From positions 1 through 64,000 of the forward strand of contig DAOTTI010000022.1 in assembly GCA_034437795.1 (NCBI GenBank): 64,000 bases of DNA, given 5' to 3'. Both the position numbers and the translations under genes were made by a program. How positions within the stretch are numbered: position 1 is the stretch's first letter; each line of letters opens with the position of its first letter. The notes under the pieces were generated by a model, which saw only the letters and a program-made list of their open reading frames with translations, was not told where the DNA came from and did no database searches. Below are positions 56,261 to 64,000 of this stretch, one piece after another. This stretch comes from DAOTTI01 sp034437795. GTDB taxonomy: Bacteria > Chloroflexota > UBA11872 > UBA12225.

Positions 56261-56836
56261 CTAGAGCGTCTCCGCCAGGACGAAATGGAACGGCAGCTCA
56301 TCCGGGTGGATGCGCCACTCCTCAGTGTCCTCGCCGCCGGTCCAGTGCCGGTCCGGCAGGTACTGGAGCACGACCAGCGCGCCAGACTCGTTGGCATAGC
56401 CGTGGGCGACGCCGGCGGGGATGTACAGCCCGGTCTCGGGGCTGAGCACGACCTTGGCCCGCAGCCCGAAGGTGGGCGAGTGCTCCCGACAATCGACCAG
56501 GCCGGCGTTGAGCTGGCCGTAGGACACTGTCCACAACTCGTTCTGGCCAGGGTGCACGTGCCAGAAGCGGCGCGTGCCCGGGGAGATGACCGAGACGTTG
56601 ATCTGCGCCGGACGCAGCTGGATGCCCCGCTCCAGCAGGGCCGGCAGCTGCGCCACGCCGTCGCTCAGTCGGGTCACCTCCTTGAAGCTGCCGCCCCAGT
56701 CGTCCGGCCGCACGCGCTGTGGCACGATCACCACGCCGTCCGGCAGCGGCGCCGGTTCGTATGTCTGTCGCAGCAAGGGGTTCCCCGCCGGGCTGCGCAG
56801 CCCCCGCGCGGATTGTCCGATGACCTCCAAGCCCAT
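56261..56836 (-). CDS. Cupin-type dTDP-sugar 3,5-epimerase-like protein
   Basis: The protein is 191 residues and resembles dTDP-4-dehydrorhamnose 3,5-epimerase. It has a His in WHVHPGQNELW where RmlC has its catalytic base, and the IPAGVAHGYANE motif. Spacing is looser than in true RmlC, so a related sugar epimerase or isomerase (FdtA/WxcM type) is possible. It lies 111 bp downstream of an SDR epimerase on the same strand, so the pair probably modifies a nucleotide sugar. The ATG at 56836 follows TAGGGAG. Confidence 0.75.
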   Translation of the reverse strand: MGLEVIGQSARGLRSPAGNPLLRQTYEPAPLPDGVVIVPQRVRPDDWGGSFKEVTRLSDGVAQLPALLERGIQLRPAQINVSVISPGTRRFWHVHPGQNELWTVSYGQLNAGLVDCREHSPTFGLRAKVVLSPETGLYIPAGVAHGYANESGALVVLQYLPDRHWTGGEDTEEWRIHPDELPFHFVLAETL

Positions 56837-56947
56837 GGGATGTGTGCTCCCTAAACGATCCTGGATCGGCGCGCCCCGCGGGCCGGTTGGGTGCCCGCGC
56901 GGCGCCGTCTTCAATGCGCGCCTTACTCTTTACGCCTTCTCGCGGCT

Positions 56948-58087
56948 TTACGGCAGTAGGGCGCCCGGTGCAGCGCGCACCACGCCTTGTTGCGCCATTG
57001 CCGCCAGGCCTTCATCCGAATAATCCTTGAACCCCGGCTGCGCCCGCGCCCAGTCAGCGTAGGCCGCGGCGGCCTCTTCGAGCGTGTGGCGGGGCGCCCA
57101 GCCCAGCGCGCGCAGGGCGCTGATGTCCGAGACGATGTGGCGAGTATCGCCCACGCGGAAGCGGCCGGGCACCTCAGGCTGGACGGGGAGGTTCAGGGCG
57201 CGGCCCACCAGGAACGCATACTCCAGTACCGTGAGCGCCTGGCCGCCTCCCACATTGAACGCGCGGAAGCTGGCGCGGTCGTCCTCCAGCACCAGCAGGT
57301 TAGCGCGGGCCACGTCCCAGACGGTGACGTAATCGCGGAGCTGCCGGCCATCTTCGTAGACGATCGGCTGGCGCCCGTGGAGCAGGCGCTGCACGAAGAT
57401 GCGCAGGGCGCCGGAGTAGGGGTTGGTAAAGCTCTGGCGTGGCCCCTGGGTGATGCTGTAGCGTAGCGCCACCGTCGGGATATCGTACCGCGCGCCCAGG
57501 TTCAGGCAGATCAGCTCCTGGGCAAGCTTGCTGATCCCGTACTGGTTGTGGGGGCGGGGCGGATCGTCCTCGCGCGTTGGCTCGGGGCGCATCGTCTCCC
57601 CTCCCACAGGGCAGCGCACCTCCCACTCGCGGCGCTCCAGCTGCGCCAGCGGGCGCTGGCCCGGGAACTGGAGCCCGTGCGCCGCGCAGCGGTAGCGCCC
57701 CTCACCGTAGACAGCCTGCGACGTGGCGACGACGATCTTCTTGATCCGCCGCGCCAGCGCGGGCTCGGCGACGAGCAGCTCGTAGAGCAAGGCCGTGCCG
57801 GCGGCGTTGGTGTGGAAGAAGCGGCTGAAGTGGGGCAGGTAGTCCTGGTGGGCGGCGAGATGGATCACGGCCTGCACGCCGTCGAGCGCGGTCTTCCACG
57901 CCGCCGGATCGTCCACCGACCCCGCGATGCGCTCCACCTGGGGCGGAACATAGTCCGGCCAGCGCCGGTCCTGGTGGACGGGAGGCTGCAGGTTGTCCAG
58001 GATGCGGACGTCGTACCCACGGGCGAGCAGCAGGTCGACGGTGTGCGAGCCGATGAAGCCGGCCCCGCCGGTGACAAGAACTCTCAT
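56948..58087 (-). CDS. NAD-dependent epimerase/dehydratase (extended SDR)
   Basis: A nucleotide-sugar epimerase-type enzyme of 379 residues. The cofactor loop is VTGGAGFIGSH. The active site has Ser/Thr in ATSQAVYGEG and the Tyr-Lys pair in NQYGISKLAQE, followed by RYSITQGP. A 50-residue insert after the first catalytic segment holds a Cys pair (YRCAAHG, VRCPVGG), seen in several dTDP/UDP-sugar epimerases of this subgroup. The substrate is unknown. Confidence 0.85.
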   Translation of the reverse strand: MRVLVTGGAGFIGSHTVDLLLARGYDVRILDNLQPPVHQDRRWPDYVPPQVERIAGSVDDPAAWKTALDGVQAVIHLAAHQDYLPHFSRFFHTNAAGTALLYELLVAEPALARRIKKIVVATSQAVYGEGRYRCAAHGLQFPGQRPLAQLERREWEVRCPVGGETMRPEPTREDDPPRPHNQYGISKLAQELICLNLGARYDIPTVALRYSITQGPRQSFTNPYSGALRIFVQRLLHGRQPIVYEDGRQLRDYVTVWDVARANLLVLEDDRASFRAFNVGGGQALTVLEYAFLVGRALNLPVQPEVPGRFRVGDTRHIVSDISALRALGWAPRHTLEEAAAAYADWARAQPGFKDYSDEGLAAMAQQGVVRAAPGALLP

Positions 58088-58164
58088 GTGCCGGCACGCA
58101 GTCTACCGTTTCAGCGTCCGGACGGCGCGGGGCGGGCGCCGGCCGGGTGCAACCAGCTGTCCCT

Positions 58165-58256
58165 GCTGGGAAAGCCCTCACCCTCGCTCAGGGATCCCGC
58201 CAGAGACGGGAGGACCACAGGACGACAAAGGGAGATGGGACTTCTCGCTGGCCGTC
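58165..58256 (+). repeat. Dispersed repeat, diverged copy at 58.2 kb
   Basis: aaagccctcaccctcgctca starts the copy and ttctcgctggccgtcaatac ends it. The palindromic core is replaced by gatcccgccagagacgggag and unrelated bases. It lies between the SDR gene and the hotdog gene. Confidence 0.55.
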
Positions 58257-58267
58257 AATACTCCAGG

Positions 58268-58780
58268 TTAGCGGGAAGGACTGGAGGCGCCGGCCGGGCC
58301 GCCCGCCGGCGCTGCGGGGCCGATGGCCGGCGGCGCGATCCGGTCCGCCAGCGGGACGGCGCGGCCGGCGCGGACGCGGACCAGCCCCACCTGCCCCCGC
58401 AGGATGAGCCGCTGGCCTTCCCAGACCTCGACCTCAGCCTCGACATGCCGCCGGCCAATGGCGGCGATGCGCGCGGTGGCGCGCAGCGGGCGCCGGTTGG
58501 ACGTGGGCGCTTCCATGGAGAAGCGGCAGTAGCGCAGCGTCGTCACCTCCAGGGCATAGCCGCCGGCCGCTTCGATGGCCGCGTCGATGGCCAGGCCCAG
58601 CGGCACCGTGGTCATGGGATGGATGCCACGCCCAAGGGGAAAGGAGGCGCCGCCGAATGGACGCATGAGCAGCTGCAGGAGCTCGGGGCCTTCGTCCAGC
58701 GTCGCCTCGTCCCCCAGACTAATGGCGTCTGGCCGCCGGCGGCGCAAGGCCACCGTTCGCGGCGCGCGCACGTCACTCAT
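58268..58780 (-). CDS. Hotdog-fold protein (PaaI/thioesterase-like)
   Basis: The protein is 170 residues. The pattern MTTVPLGLAIDAAIEAAGG (helix), RYCRFSMEAPTSNRRPLRATARI and AEVEVWEGQRLILRGQVGLVRV (strands) fits a single hotdog domain of the PaaI type, which hydrolyses acyl-CoA thioesters. Key acidic residues are not certain. A Pro/Gly/Ala tail ends the protein. It is divergent from dnaA (241 bp). Confidence 0.6.
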   Translation of the reverse strand: MSDVRAPRTVALRRRRPDAISLGDEATLDEGPELLQLLMRPFGGASFPLGRGIHPMTTVPLGLAIDAAIEAAGGYALEVTTLRYCRFSMEAPTSNRRPLRATARIAAIGRRHVEAEVEVWEGQRLILRGQVGLVRVRAGRAVPLADRIAPPAIGPAAPAGGPAGASSPSR

Positions 58781-59021
58781 CGGGGCTTGCCATCCAGGGC
58801 AGGATACCCGGTCAGGGCCCCGCGGCGCGCCTCCGCGCCTCAGGAGCGAGCTGCTGCCAGCGGCCGTCACCCCGCTGGTCAGCGGCCTGCCCCCGTGCCG
58901 GAGGGTTGAGCTGATCCGCGCCCAGCGGGAGCGGCTGGAGTAACGGCCTACCTCCACGCCGGGGGCCGAGCAACGTGGCCGGCAGTCGTGCGTTCAGACT
59001 CCGGAACACCTTGGGGAGATG

Positions 59022-60647
59022 ATGAGTACCGCCAGCCACGGGGCGTCGTGCGCCGCGGCGCTCCCGCTGCCAGCTTCCGCCGGCCTGAGCGCGCGCGCCG
59101 GCCCGCACGGGCATAGCCTCAGCGCGGCGCCGCCGGCGCGTCCCGCAACGGGTCTGGACACGGCGGCCGGCGCGGCGGTCGACGAACTGGAGAGGCTGTG
59201 GGGCGCCGTCCTGGCCGAGGCGCGCCGGGATCCGAGCGTCTCGCCCGCCAGCTTCTCGACGTGGCTGCAGGGCACGCGCCTGCTGGCCATCACCGATGGG
59301 GTGTGCATCGTTGGCGTGCCGCACGCCTTCGCCCAGATGCGGCTGGAGCGGAGCCTTCGCCCCGCCATTGAGGGCGCTCTGCGGCGCTGTACGGGGCAGG
59401 CGCCGGTCGCCGTCCGCTTCGTGGTGGCGCGGACCGGCGGCGGGCCCGGCGCGTCCCTGTTCCGGCGTGCAGGGCGCCGAGCCGCGCCGCTCACACGGGA
59501 CGAGGCAGAGGCACCGCCGGACCATGCGCCGGAGCCAGCATTGGAGCCGCGCTACACCTTTGACCGGCTGGTGACCGGCCCCAGCAACCAACTAGCTGTG
59601 GCCGCGGCGCGGGCGGTGGCGGCGCAGCCCGGCTTCGCCTACAACCCGCTCGTCATCTGCGGGGCGTCGGGGCTGGGCAAGACGCACCTGCTCCACGCCA
59701 TCGGGCACGAGGCGCGGCGCCGCCGCCCAGAGGCGCGCATCGTCCTGGCTACGGGGGCGCGGTTTGGAGAGGAGCTGGCGGCGCACCTGCGGGCGGGGAC
59801 GTTGGGGGCCTTTCGCGCCCGCTACTACTCGGCGGACGTGCTCCTGCTGGACGACCTGCAGTCGCTGCCGGCCGTGCCGCCGGGCGCTGCCGAGGCCGCG
59901 CCACCGGTGCGTGAGGCCGACGCGCAGCGCGAGCTGGTGCAGCTGGTGGCGGCGCTTTGCCAGGCGGGGCGGCAGGTGGTGGTGACGGCCAATCGGCCAC
60001 CGGCCGCGCTGGCCACGCTCAGCGCGGCGTTGCGCGCGCGGCTGCAGCTAGGCCTGGTGACGGAGCTGACCGAGCCGGGGGGCGACGAGCGCCTGGCCAT
60101 CCTGCGCCGCTGGGCGGCGGACCTGACGCCGCCTCCGCCCCTGCCGGTGCTGGAACTGATCGCGCAGCGGGTGCGGGGCAACGTGCCGGCGGTGCTGGGC
60201 GCATTGCAGCGGGTGCTAGCGGCAGCGGCGCTGGCGCGACTACCCCTGACGCCGGAGCACGCCGCAGCGGCCCTGGCGCCGGTGCTGGGGCGCGCGTCGA
60301 TGCGCCGCCCGCGCGTCAGTCCGGAGCAGGTGCTGGCGGCGGTCTCGCGATACTACGGGATCGGGGTGGAGGTGCTGCGCAGCCGGCGCCGCCATCGGGC
60401 CACGGTGGAGGCGCGGCAGGTGGCCATGTACCTGCTGCGAGAGGAGACGAACGTCAGCCTGAGCGAGGCCGGCGGCTATCTGGGCGGGCGCGACCACAGT
60501 ACCGTGCTGCACGGCTACGCGCGGATCGCCGCCCGGCTCCAGCAGGACGCGCGTCTGCGGGAAGAGCTTGAGCAGCTGCGGCGGGGGCTGCGGGGAGACG
60601 GGGAGTGGGCTGCCGGCGGCGAATGGTCTGCGGCGGCCGCACACTAG
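59022..60647 (+). CDS. dnaA: Chromosomal replication initiator DnaA
   Basis: An origin-binding AAA+ initiator of 541 residues. Domain I lies at about 53-125 (SPASFSTWLQGT), followed by a variable Ala/Pro/Arg linker. The AAA+ domain has Walker A GASGLGKTH (214-222), YTFDRLVTGPSNQLA before it, Walker B VLLLDDLQSL (273-282) and the sensor 1 region VTANRPPAAL. Domain IV ends in the DNA-recognition GGRDHSTVLHGY. It departs from consensus in several places (GVG to ASG in Walker A, TSD to TAN, and about 15 extra residues AVPPGAAEAAPPVRE after Walker B). GGGGAG is 4 nt before the second of two ATGs, which I use. dnaN follows. Confidence 0.93.
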   Translation: MSTASHGASCAAALPLPASAGLSARAGPHGHSLSAAPPARPATGLDTAAGAAVDELERLWGAVLAEARRDPSVSPASFSTWLQGTRLLAITDGVCIVGVPHAFAQMRLERSLRPAIEGALRRCTGQAPVAVRFVVARTGGGPGASLFRRAGRRAAPLTRDEAEAPPDHAPEPALEPRYTFDRLVTGPSNQLAVAAARAVAAQPGFAYNPLVICGASGLGKTHLLHAIGHEARRRRPEARIVLATGARFGEELAAHLRAGTLGAFRARYYSADVLLLDDLQSLPAVPPGAAEAAPPVREADAQRELVQLVAALCQAGRQVVVTANRPPAALATLSAALRARLQLGLVTELTEPGGDERLAILRRWAADLTPPPPLPVLELIAQRVRGNVPAVLGALQRVLAAAALARLPLTPEHAAAALAPVLGRASMRRPRVSPEQVLAAVSRYYGIGVEVLRSRRRHRATVEARQVAMYLLREETNVSLSEAGGYLGGRDHSTVLHGYARIAARLQQDARLREELEQLRRGLRGDGEWAAGGEWSAAAAH

Positions 60648-60851
60648 ACTCATGGTAAGGGTAGGGCCGCCCGCTGGTTTCAGGTGGGCCCCATGCAACG
60701 GGTGGTCACCACCCAGTCACGACTCAGGCGTCAGGCAACTCGGAGAAAAGGGTAGGATCAGGTGAGCACTATCGAGCGCGAAGTGGCGAGCCCGGCCGAG
60801 CAGGCGGGCAGGGCCTCGGCGGCCAGATCAGGCGAAAGGATAGGCAGCGCC
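60648..60851. other. dnaA-dnaN spacer
   Basis: About 200 bp, GC-rich, with no TTATCCACA-type DnaA box, no AT-rich unwinding element and no clear iteron by eye. A perfect short inverted repeat GGTGGT/ACCACC (about 60702-60713) is present. An in-frame GTG at 60762 could extend DnaN by 30 residues. Confidence 0.5.
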
Positions 60852-62021
60852 ATGCGGATCAACTGCGCACAGGATCATTTGAGCCGCGGCCTGGCGATCG
60901 TCAGCCGGGCGGTGGGCGGCCGCACCACCCTGCCCGTGCTGAACAACGTGCTGCTGGCGAGCGACGGCGAGCGGCTAAAGCTCTCAGCCACCAATCTGGA
61001 GATCGGCATCACCACCTGGGTGGCCGCGCGGGTCGAGGGCGAAGGCCAGATCACCGTCCCTGCCCGCCTGCTGACCGACTTCGTCAACTCGCTGCCGGCG
61101 GGCCAGCCGGTGGCGCTGGAGTCCAACAGCCGCAGCTACAGCCTGCACCTGGAGTGCGCGCGCTATCGCGCCAACATCAAGGGGATCGATCCCGAGGAGT
61201 TCCCGCCCATCCCGTCGGCCGACGACCGACCGGCGATCAAGCTGCGCGCCGGTCTGCTCAAGGAGATCATCACCCAGGTGGCGTTCAGCGCGGCGCGGGA
61301 CGAGTCGCGCCCCGTGCTGACGGGGGTGAACCTGCGGGTGGAAGACGCCAAGCTGACGCTCTCCGCGGCGGACGGCTTCCGCCTCTCCAGGCGGGAGGCA
61401 GAGCTGGAGACCAGCCTCCCCGAGAGGCTGGACATCATCATTCCGGCGCGCTCGCTGCAGGAGCTGGCGCGCCTGCTGGGAGATGGCGACGACGAGGTGG
61501 AGCTGTCGGTCACCCCGAGCCGCTCCCAGGTGCTGTTCCGCGTGCGCTCGGAGCAGGGCGACGTGAACCTGGTCAGCCGTCTGCTGGAAGGCCAGTTCCC
61601 CGACCTGGAGCGGGTGATCCCGAAGTCGTGGACGACGAAGGTGACCGCCAAGCGCAGTGAGTTTGTGCAGGCCACGCGGATCGCTGCCCTCTTTGCCCGC
61701 GACGCCGCCAACGTCGTCCGCCTGGAGATCACGCCCGGGGCCGAGGGCGGGCTGGCGCCCGGCAAGGTGGCCATCTCCGCGGCGGCCGCGGAGGTCGGCG
61801 ACAACCGCGGGGAGCTGGACGCGGCGGTGGAGGGCGACGAGACCTACATCTCCTTCAGCTCCGAGTTCCTCTCGGACGTGCTGGGCGTCCTCTCCACCGA
61901 TGAGATCGTGCTCGAGATCACGGGGCCGCTCTCGCCGGCCATCGTGCGGGGCCTGGGTCTGGCGGAGTACACGCACGTGATCATGCCGATGCACACCGTC
62001 CGCGAACCAGGCGAAAGGTGA
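60852..62021 (+). CDS. dnaN: DNA polymerase III beta sliding clamp
   Basis: A ring-shaped processivity clamp that loads on primed DNA. The 389 residues begin MRINCAQDHLSRGLAIVSRA, matching the normal beta-clamp N-terminus, and RTTLPVLNNVLL, SAADGFRLSRRE and the C-terminal VIMPMHTVRE are characteristic. The last normally ends in MPMR(L/I). Three clamp subdomains can be laid out. A start at GTG 60762 would add a non-homologous 30-residue leader, so the ATG at 60852 is preferred. Confidence 0.95.
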   Translation: MRINCAQDHLSRGLAIVSRAVGGRTTLPVLNNVLLASDGERLKLSATNLEIGITTWVAARVEGEGQITVPARLLTDFVNSLPAGQPVALESNSRSYSLHLECARYRANIKGIDPEEFPPIPSADDRPAIKLRAGLLKEIITQVAFSAARDESRPVLTGVNLRVEDAKLTLSAADGFRLSRREAELETSLPERLDIIIPARSLQELARLLGDGDDEVELSVTPSRSQVLFRVRSEQGDVNLVSRLLEGQFPDLERVIPKSWTTKVTAKRSEFVQATRIAALFARDAANVVRLEITPGAEGGLAPGKVAISAAAAEVGDNRGELDAAVEGDETYISFSSEFLSDVLGVLSTDEIVLEITGPLSPAIVRGLGLAEYTHVIMPMHTVREPGER

Positions 62022-62196
62022 AGTTCAAGGTTCAAAGTGGGAAGGGGGAGGAGGAAGGGAGTGAGGTTTGGGGAGGCGGGTGAGGGCGGGGAAGAGGGAG
62101 CAGTGGGGAACCAAAGGGGTGGTGACGCCGTGCCGGCGACGCGGCGCGGGCAAAGGGAACGAAAGCGAATAGCAACGGGGGACGAGAGGAGCGACG
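62022..62196 (+). other. Purine-rich spacer after dnaN
   Basis: About 62030-62110 is almost pure G/A on the plus strand (gggaagggggaggaggaagg, ggggaggcgggtgagggcgg), with several G-runs that could form a G-quadruplex or triplex. No gene is seen. Confidence 0.6.
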
Positions 62197-63312
62197 GTGA
62201 AGATCAGTGGCGTGACCGTCTACCACCTGCCGGGCGCCCGCTATCCGTGGGTGTTCCTGCGCATCGAGACCGATACGGGCCTGTACGGGATCGGGCAGGT
62301 CTCTAGCGGGCCGAACAGCGCGGCGGTGGCGGCCGCCGCCAGCCGGCTGGGGCCGCTCCTGATTGGCGAGGACCCCAGCCGGATCGAGTACCTGTGGTTC
62401 AAGCTCTACGCCAGCTTCAACTCGCTCGGCTCGCTGGGCTTCGTGTCGGCCCTGATCAGCGGAGTGGACATCGCCTTGTGGGACCTGCGGGGCAAGGCTC
62501 TGGGGCTGCCGATCTACGAGCTGCTGGGCGGGCGGTTTCGGGACCGGCTACTCCTGTACAGCAACGGCTGGTTCAGCGGGTGCCGCACTCCCGAGGACTT
62601 CGGTCGGGCGGCAAAGCGAACGGTGGACGAAGGGCACACGGCCCTGAAGCTGGACCCGTTCCGACACAACCGCGAGCAGTTTCGCAAGTGGGGGGCCGGC
62701 TATGATCCGGCCGATGAGTTGGAGGCGGCGCAGATTGTGGAGGCCATCCGTGACAGCGTTGGCCCCGGCGTGGAGATCCTGATCGACGCGCATGGGCGCT
62801 GGGACGTGCCGACGGCCGTCCGGCTGGCCAACCGCCTGGCACCGTACCGGATCGGCTGGTTCGAGGAGCCGGTGCCGCCGGAAAACTGGGACGCGCTCAA
62901 GCAGTTCCGCCAGCGCGCGCCGGTCCCGGTGTGCGTGGGAGAACGCCTCTACACCCGCTGGCAGTTTCGACCGGTGCTGGAGCAGCAGCTAGCGGAGTAC
63001 ATCATGCCGGACGTGATCCGCACCGGCGGGATCAGTGAGCTGCGGAAGATTGCGGCCATGGCGGAGGCCTTCTTTGTGCCGGTGAGCCCCCATGACGCTA
63101 CGGGGCCGATCACGCTGATCGCCGGCGCCCAGACGATGCTGGCCACGCCCAACTTCTACCGGCTAGAGATCGCCTACTCCGAACTGGCGCTCTACAACCG
63201 CGCCATGACCCCGCCCTTTGATGTGCGCGGCGGATACTTCTACGTCTCCGACCGGCCGGGCCTGGGGCACGATCTCAGCGAGGAATACCGCCAGCAGGCG
63301 ATCCCCGACTGA
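62197..63312 (+). CDS. Galactonate dehydratase-like enolase-superfamily enzyme, second copy
   Basis: The protein is 371 residues, the same fold and residue set as the gene at 6919. Asp197 and His199 (IDAHGRW), Glu223 (FEEPV), Glu249 (GERLY) and His299 (SPHDATGP) match D-galactonate dehydratase. A likely sugar-acid dehydratase with Mg2+. The start is a GTG after GAGGAGCGAC. It lies directly after dnaN and its stop is a few bases from the debris of a broken gene, so its placement here may be recent. Confidence 0.85.
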   Translation: MKISGVTVYHLPGARYPWVFLRIETDTGLYGIGQVSSGPNSAAVAAAASRLGPLLIGEDPSRIEYLWFKLYASFNSLGSLGFVSALISGVDIALWDLRGKALGLPIYELLGGRFRDRLLLYSNGWFSGCRTPEDFGRAAKRTVDEGHTALKLDPFRHNREQFRKWGAGYDPADELEAAQIVEAIRDSVGPGVEILIDAHGRWDVPTAVRLANRLAPYRIGWFEEPVPPENWDALKQFRQRAPVPVCVGERLYTRWQFRPVLEQQLAEYIMPDVIRTGGISELRKIAAMAEAFFVPVSPHDATGPITLIAGAQTMLATPNFYRLEIAYSELALYNRAMTPPFDVRGGYFYVSDRPGLGHDLSEEYRQQAIPD

Positions 63313-63315
63313 ACG

Positions 63316-64000
63316 GCTGTCGGCCCTGGGCTGGAAGAGATGCCAGTTGGTGATCTGGAACCTGCCCTGCTGCAACCGCTCGAGCAGGCCGGGTAGGACG
63401 AGATCAAAGTGCTGGTAGTAGCTCGCGGGAAGCCACGGCGGCAGCACCTGAAGCCGCTCGCGGATGGTCAGGTTGGGGCGCACGAGCAGCACGGCGTCCG
63501 AGAAGGGGCGGTCCTGAGGATTGGCCAGCTTGTTAGCACCTGGCAGGTGATGACCATGCCCATAACCACCGTCTTGCCGCTGCGGGTGGCCATCTTGCAG
63601 GCGAAGCGCGTCAGGCCGCCGTCTTTCGGTGCCTCGATCCCCTGCTTCTCGGCCAGGGAGGCATCCACCAGCCAGACCAGCGTCTCGGCCGCATCCCGCT
63701 GGCAGAAGAAGCGCCTGCGGTCGCGCTCCGGGTCGCTTCAGTGATGGAGCAGTTGGCGGGTGATGGGCGTGACGCCACGATAGCCCTTCTCGCGCCACGC
63801 CCTGACCCGCTGGCGGATGGCGTTGACCGTCTCAAGGGGGACGAACTCCTCCTCAGACATGGAGACCTGCGGACCCCTGGTGCGAGGCCGGAGGTAGTAG
63901 CCGGCCGGGCGGCGGCCTTCCGCTACCGCGGGCTGGCACTCCCGGTACTCCCAGTGACAGCTCGGCTCGTCAAAGGGGCCGTTCAGAATGGGGTTATCGA
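63316..64000 (-). pseudogene. Broken type III restriction/DEAD-helicase-like gene (partial)
   Basis: Reading the minus strand from the window edge gives DNPILNGPFDEPSCHWEYRE, VAEGRRPAGYYL and INAIRQRVRAW-like text, then QLLHH followed by an in-frame TGA (63738-63740). The same frame goes on with SDPERDRRRFFCQRDAAETL and the ATPase motif CKMATRSGKTVVMGM. A one-base shift near 63531-63540 moves the rest (NKLANPQDRPFSDAVLLV, ITNWHLFQP) into another frame. Homology ends within a few bases of the 63312 stop. This is the N-terminal third of a type III restriction-subunit-like DEAD-box ATPase, inactivated three ways: a nonsense codon, a frameshift and a 3' truncation. Walker A also has Arg for Gly. 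Confidence 0.8.

Noticed and set aside
60648..60851. Replication origin between dnaA and dnaN
   Set aside because: No DnaA boxes or AT-rich stretch; only gene position supports it.
60762..60851. 30-residue leader of DnaN from a GTG start
   Set aside because: A good ribosome site exists, but homology to the clamp begins exactly at the ATG at 60852.
63738..63740. Selenocysteine or recoded TGA
   Set aside because: No adjacent SECIS-like hairpin was seen and the same gene also has a frameshift and truncation, so decay explains it.

Overview
This is a 64 kb window of high-GC (roughly two thirds G+C by eye) bacterial chromosome. Genes are tightly packed on both strands, starts are often GTG, and Shine-Dalgarno sequences are G-rich. 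The gene mix suggests a free-living, metabolically versatile heterotroph, and I would guess Chloroflexota (Thermomicrobia/Sphaerobacter-like). The pointers are a split B12-dependent acyl-CoA mutase inside a fatty-acid oxidation cluster, NDH-2, mandelate-racemase-type sugar-acid enzymes, ClpS, and a Pil-Chp-like chemosensory array. This placement is an inference from gene content and was not tested by phylogeny.

Layout. 0-12 kb: glutamine-dependent NAD synthetase, a Gfo/Idh/MocA dehydrogenase, a long-form sugar-1-phosphate nucleotidyltransferase, ClpS, phosphoglycerate mutase GpmI followed by a galactonate-dehydratase-like enzyme, an IDH/IPMDH-like dehydrogenase, an ATP-grasp enzyme and NDH-2. 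12-20 kb: an MMPL exporter, a CrtC/AttH-type secreted protein, a sugar isomerase-like TIM barrel, a DapA-superfamily protein with altered active-site residues, and a coiled-coil protein with a nuclease-like C-terminus. 20-28 kb: a minus-strand acyl-CoA cluster (thiolase, 3-hydroxyacyl-CoA dehydrogenase, acyl-CoA mutase large subunit, enoyl-CoA hydratase, mutase B12 subunit) with a divergent long acyl-CoA dehydrogenase. The mutase has the substrate-pocket residues of isobutyryl-CoA mutase (Phe/Gln), not those of methylmalonyl-CoA mutase (Tyr/Arg).

28-34 kb: HD-GYP protein, GalE, rhomboid protease, D-Ala-D-Ala ligase and RsgA. 34-44 kb: a co-directional chemosensory array resembling Pil-Chp (uncharacterised first gene, PilG-like and PilH-like regulators, CheW, membrane MCP, a 1346-residue hybrid CheA, a twin CheW-like protein), with no CheR or CheB and no pilus genes in view. 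44-58 kb: AEC permease, a cysteine-synthase-family enzyme, tRNA-Arg(ACG) with a terminator, a phosphoesterase, a UspA fusion, ArgC, a zinc alcohol dehydrogenase, an AIR-synthase-like protein, UDP-glucose dehydrogenase, Fpg and sugar-nucleotide enzymes. 58-64 kb: a hotdog-fold protein, dnaA, dnaN, a second galactonate-dehydratase-like gene, and a decayed restriction-helicase gene that runs off the right edge.

Many intergenic gaps carry copies of a short dispersed repeat with a palindromic core (CTCCCTTTGGGAG-like) flanked by 'gccctcaccct' and 'gctggccat' motifs. A second, related family lies in a 670 bp gene-free stretch next to the tRNA. dnaA-dnaN adjacency marks the usual replication-origin neighbourhood, but no DnaA-box cluster was found by eye.
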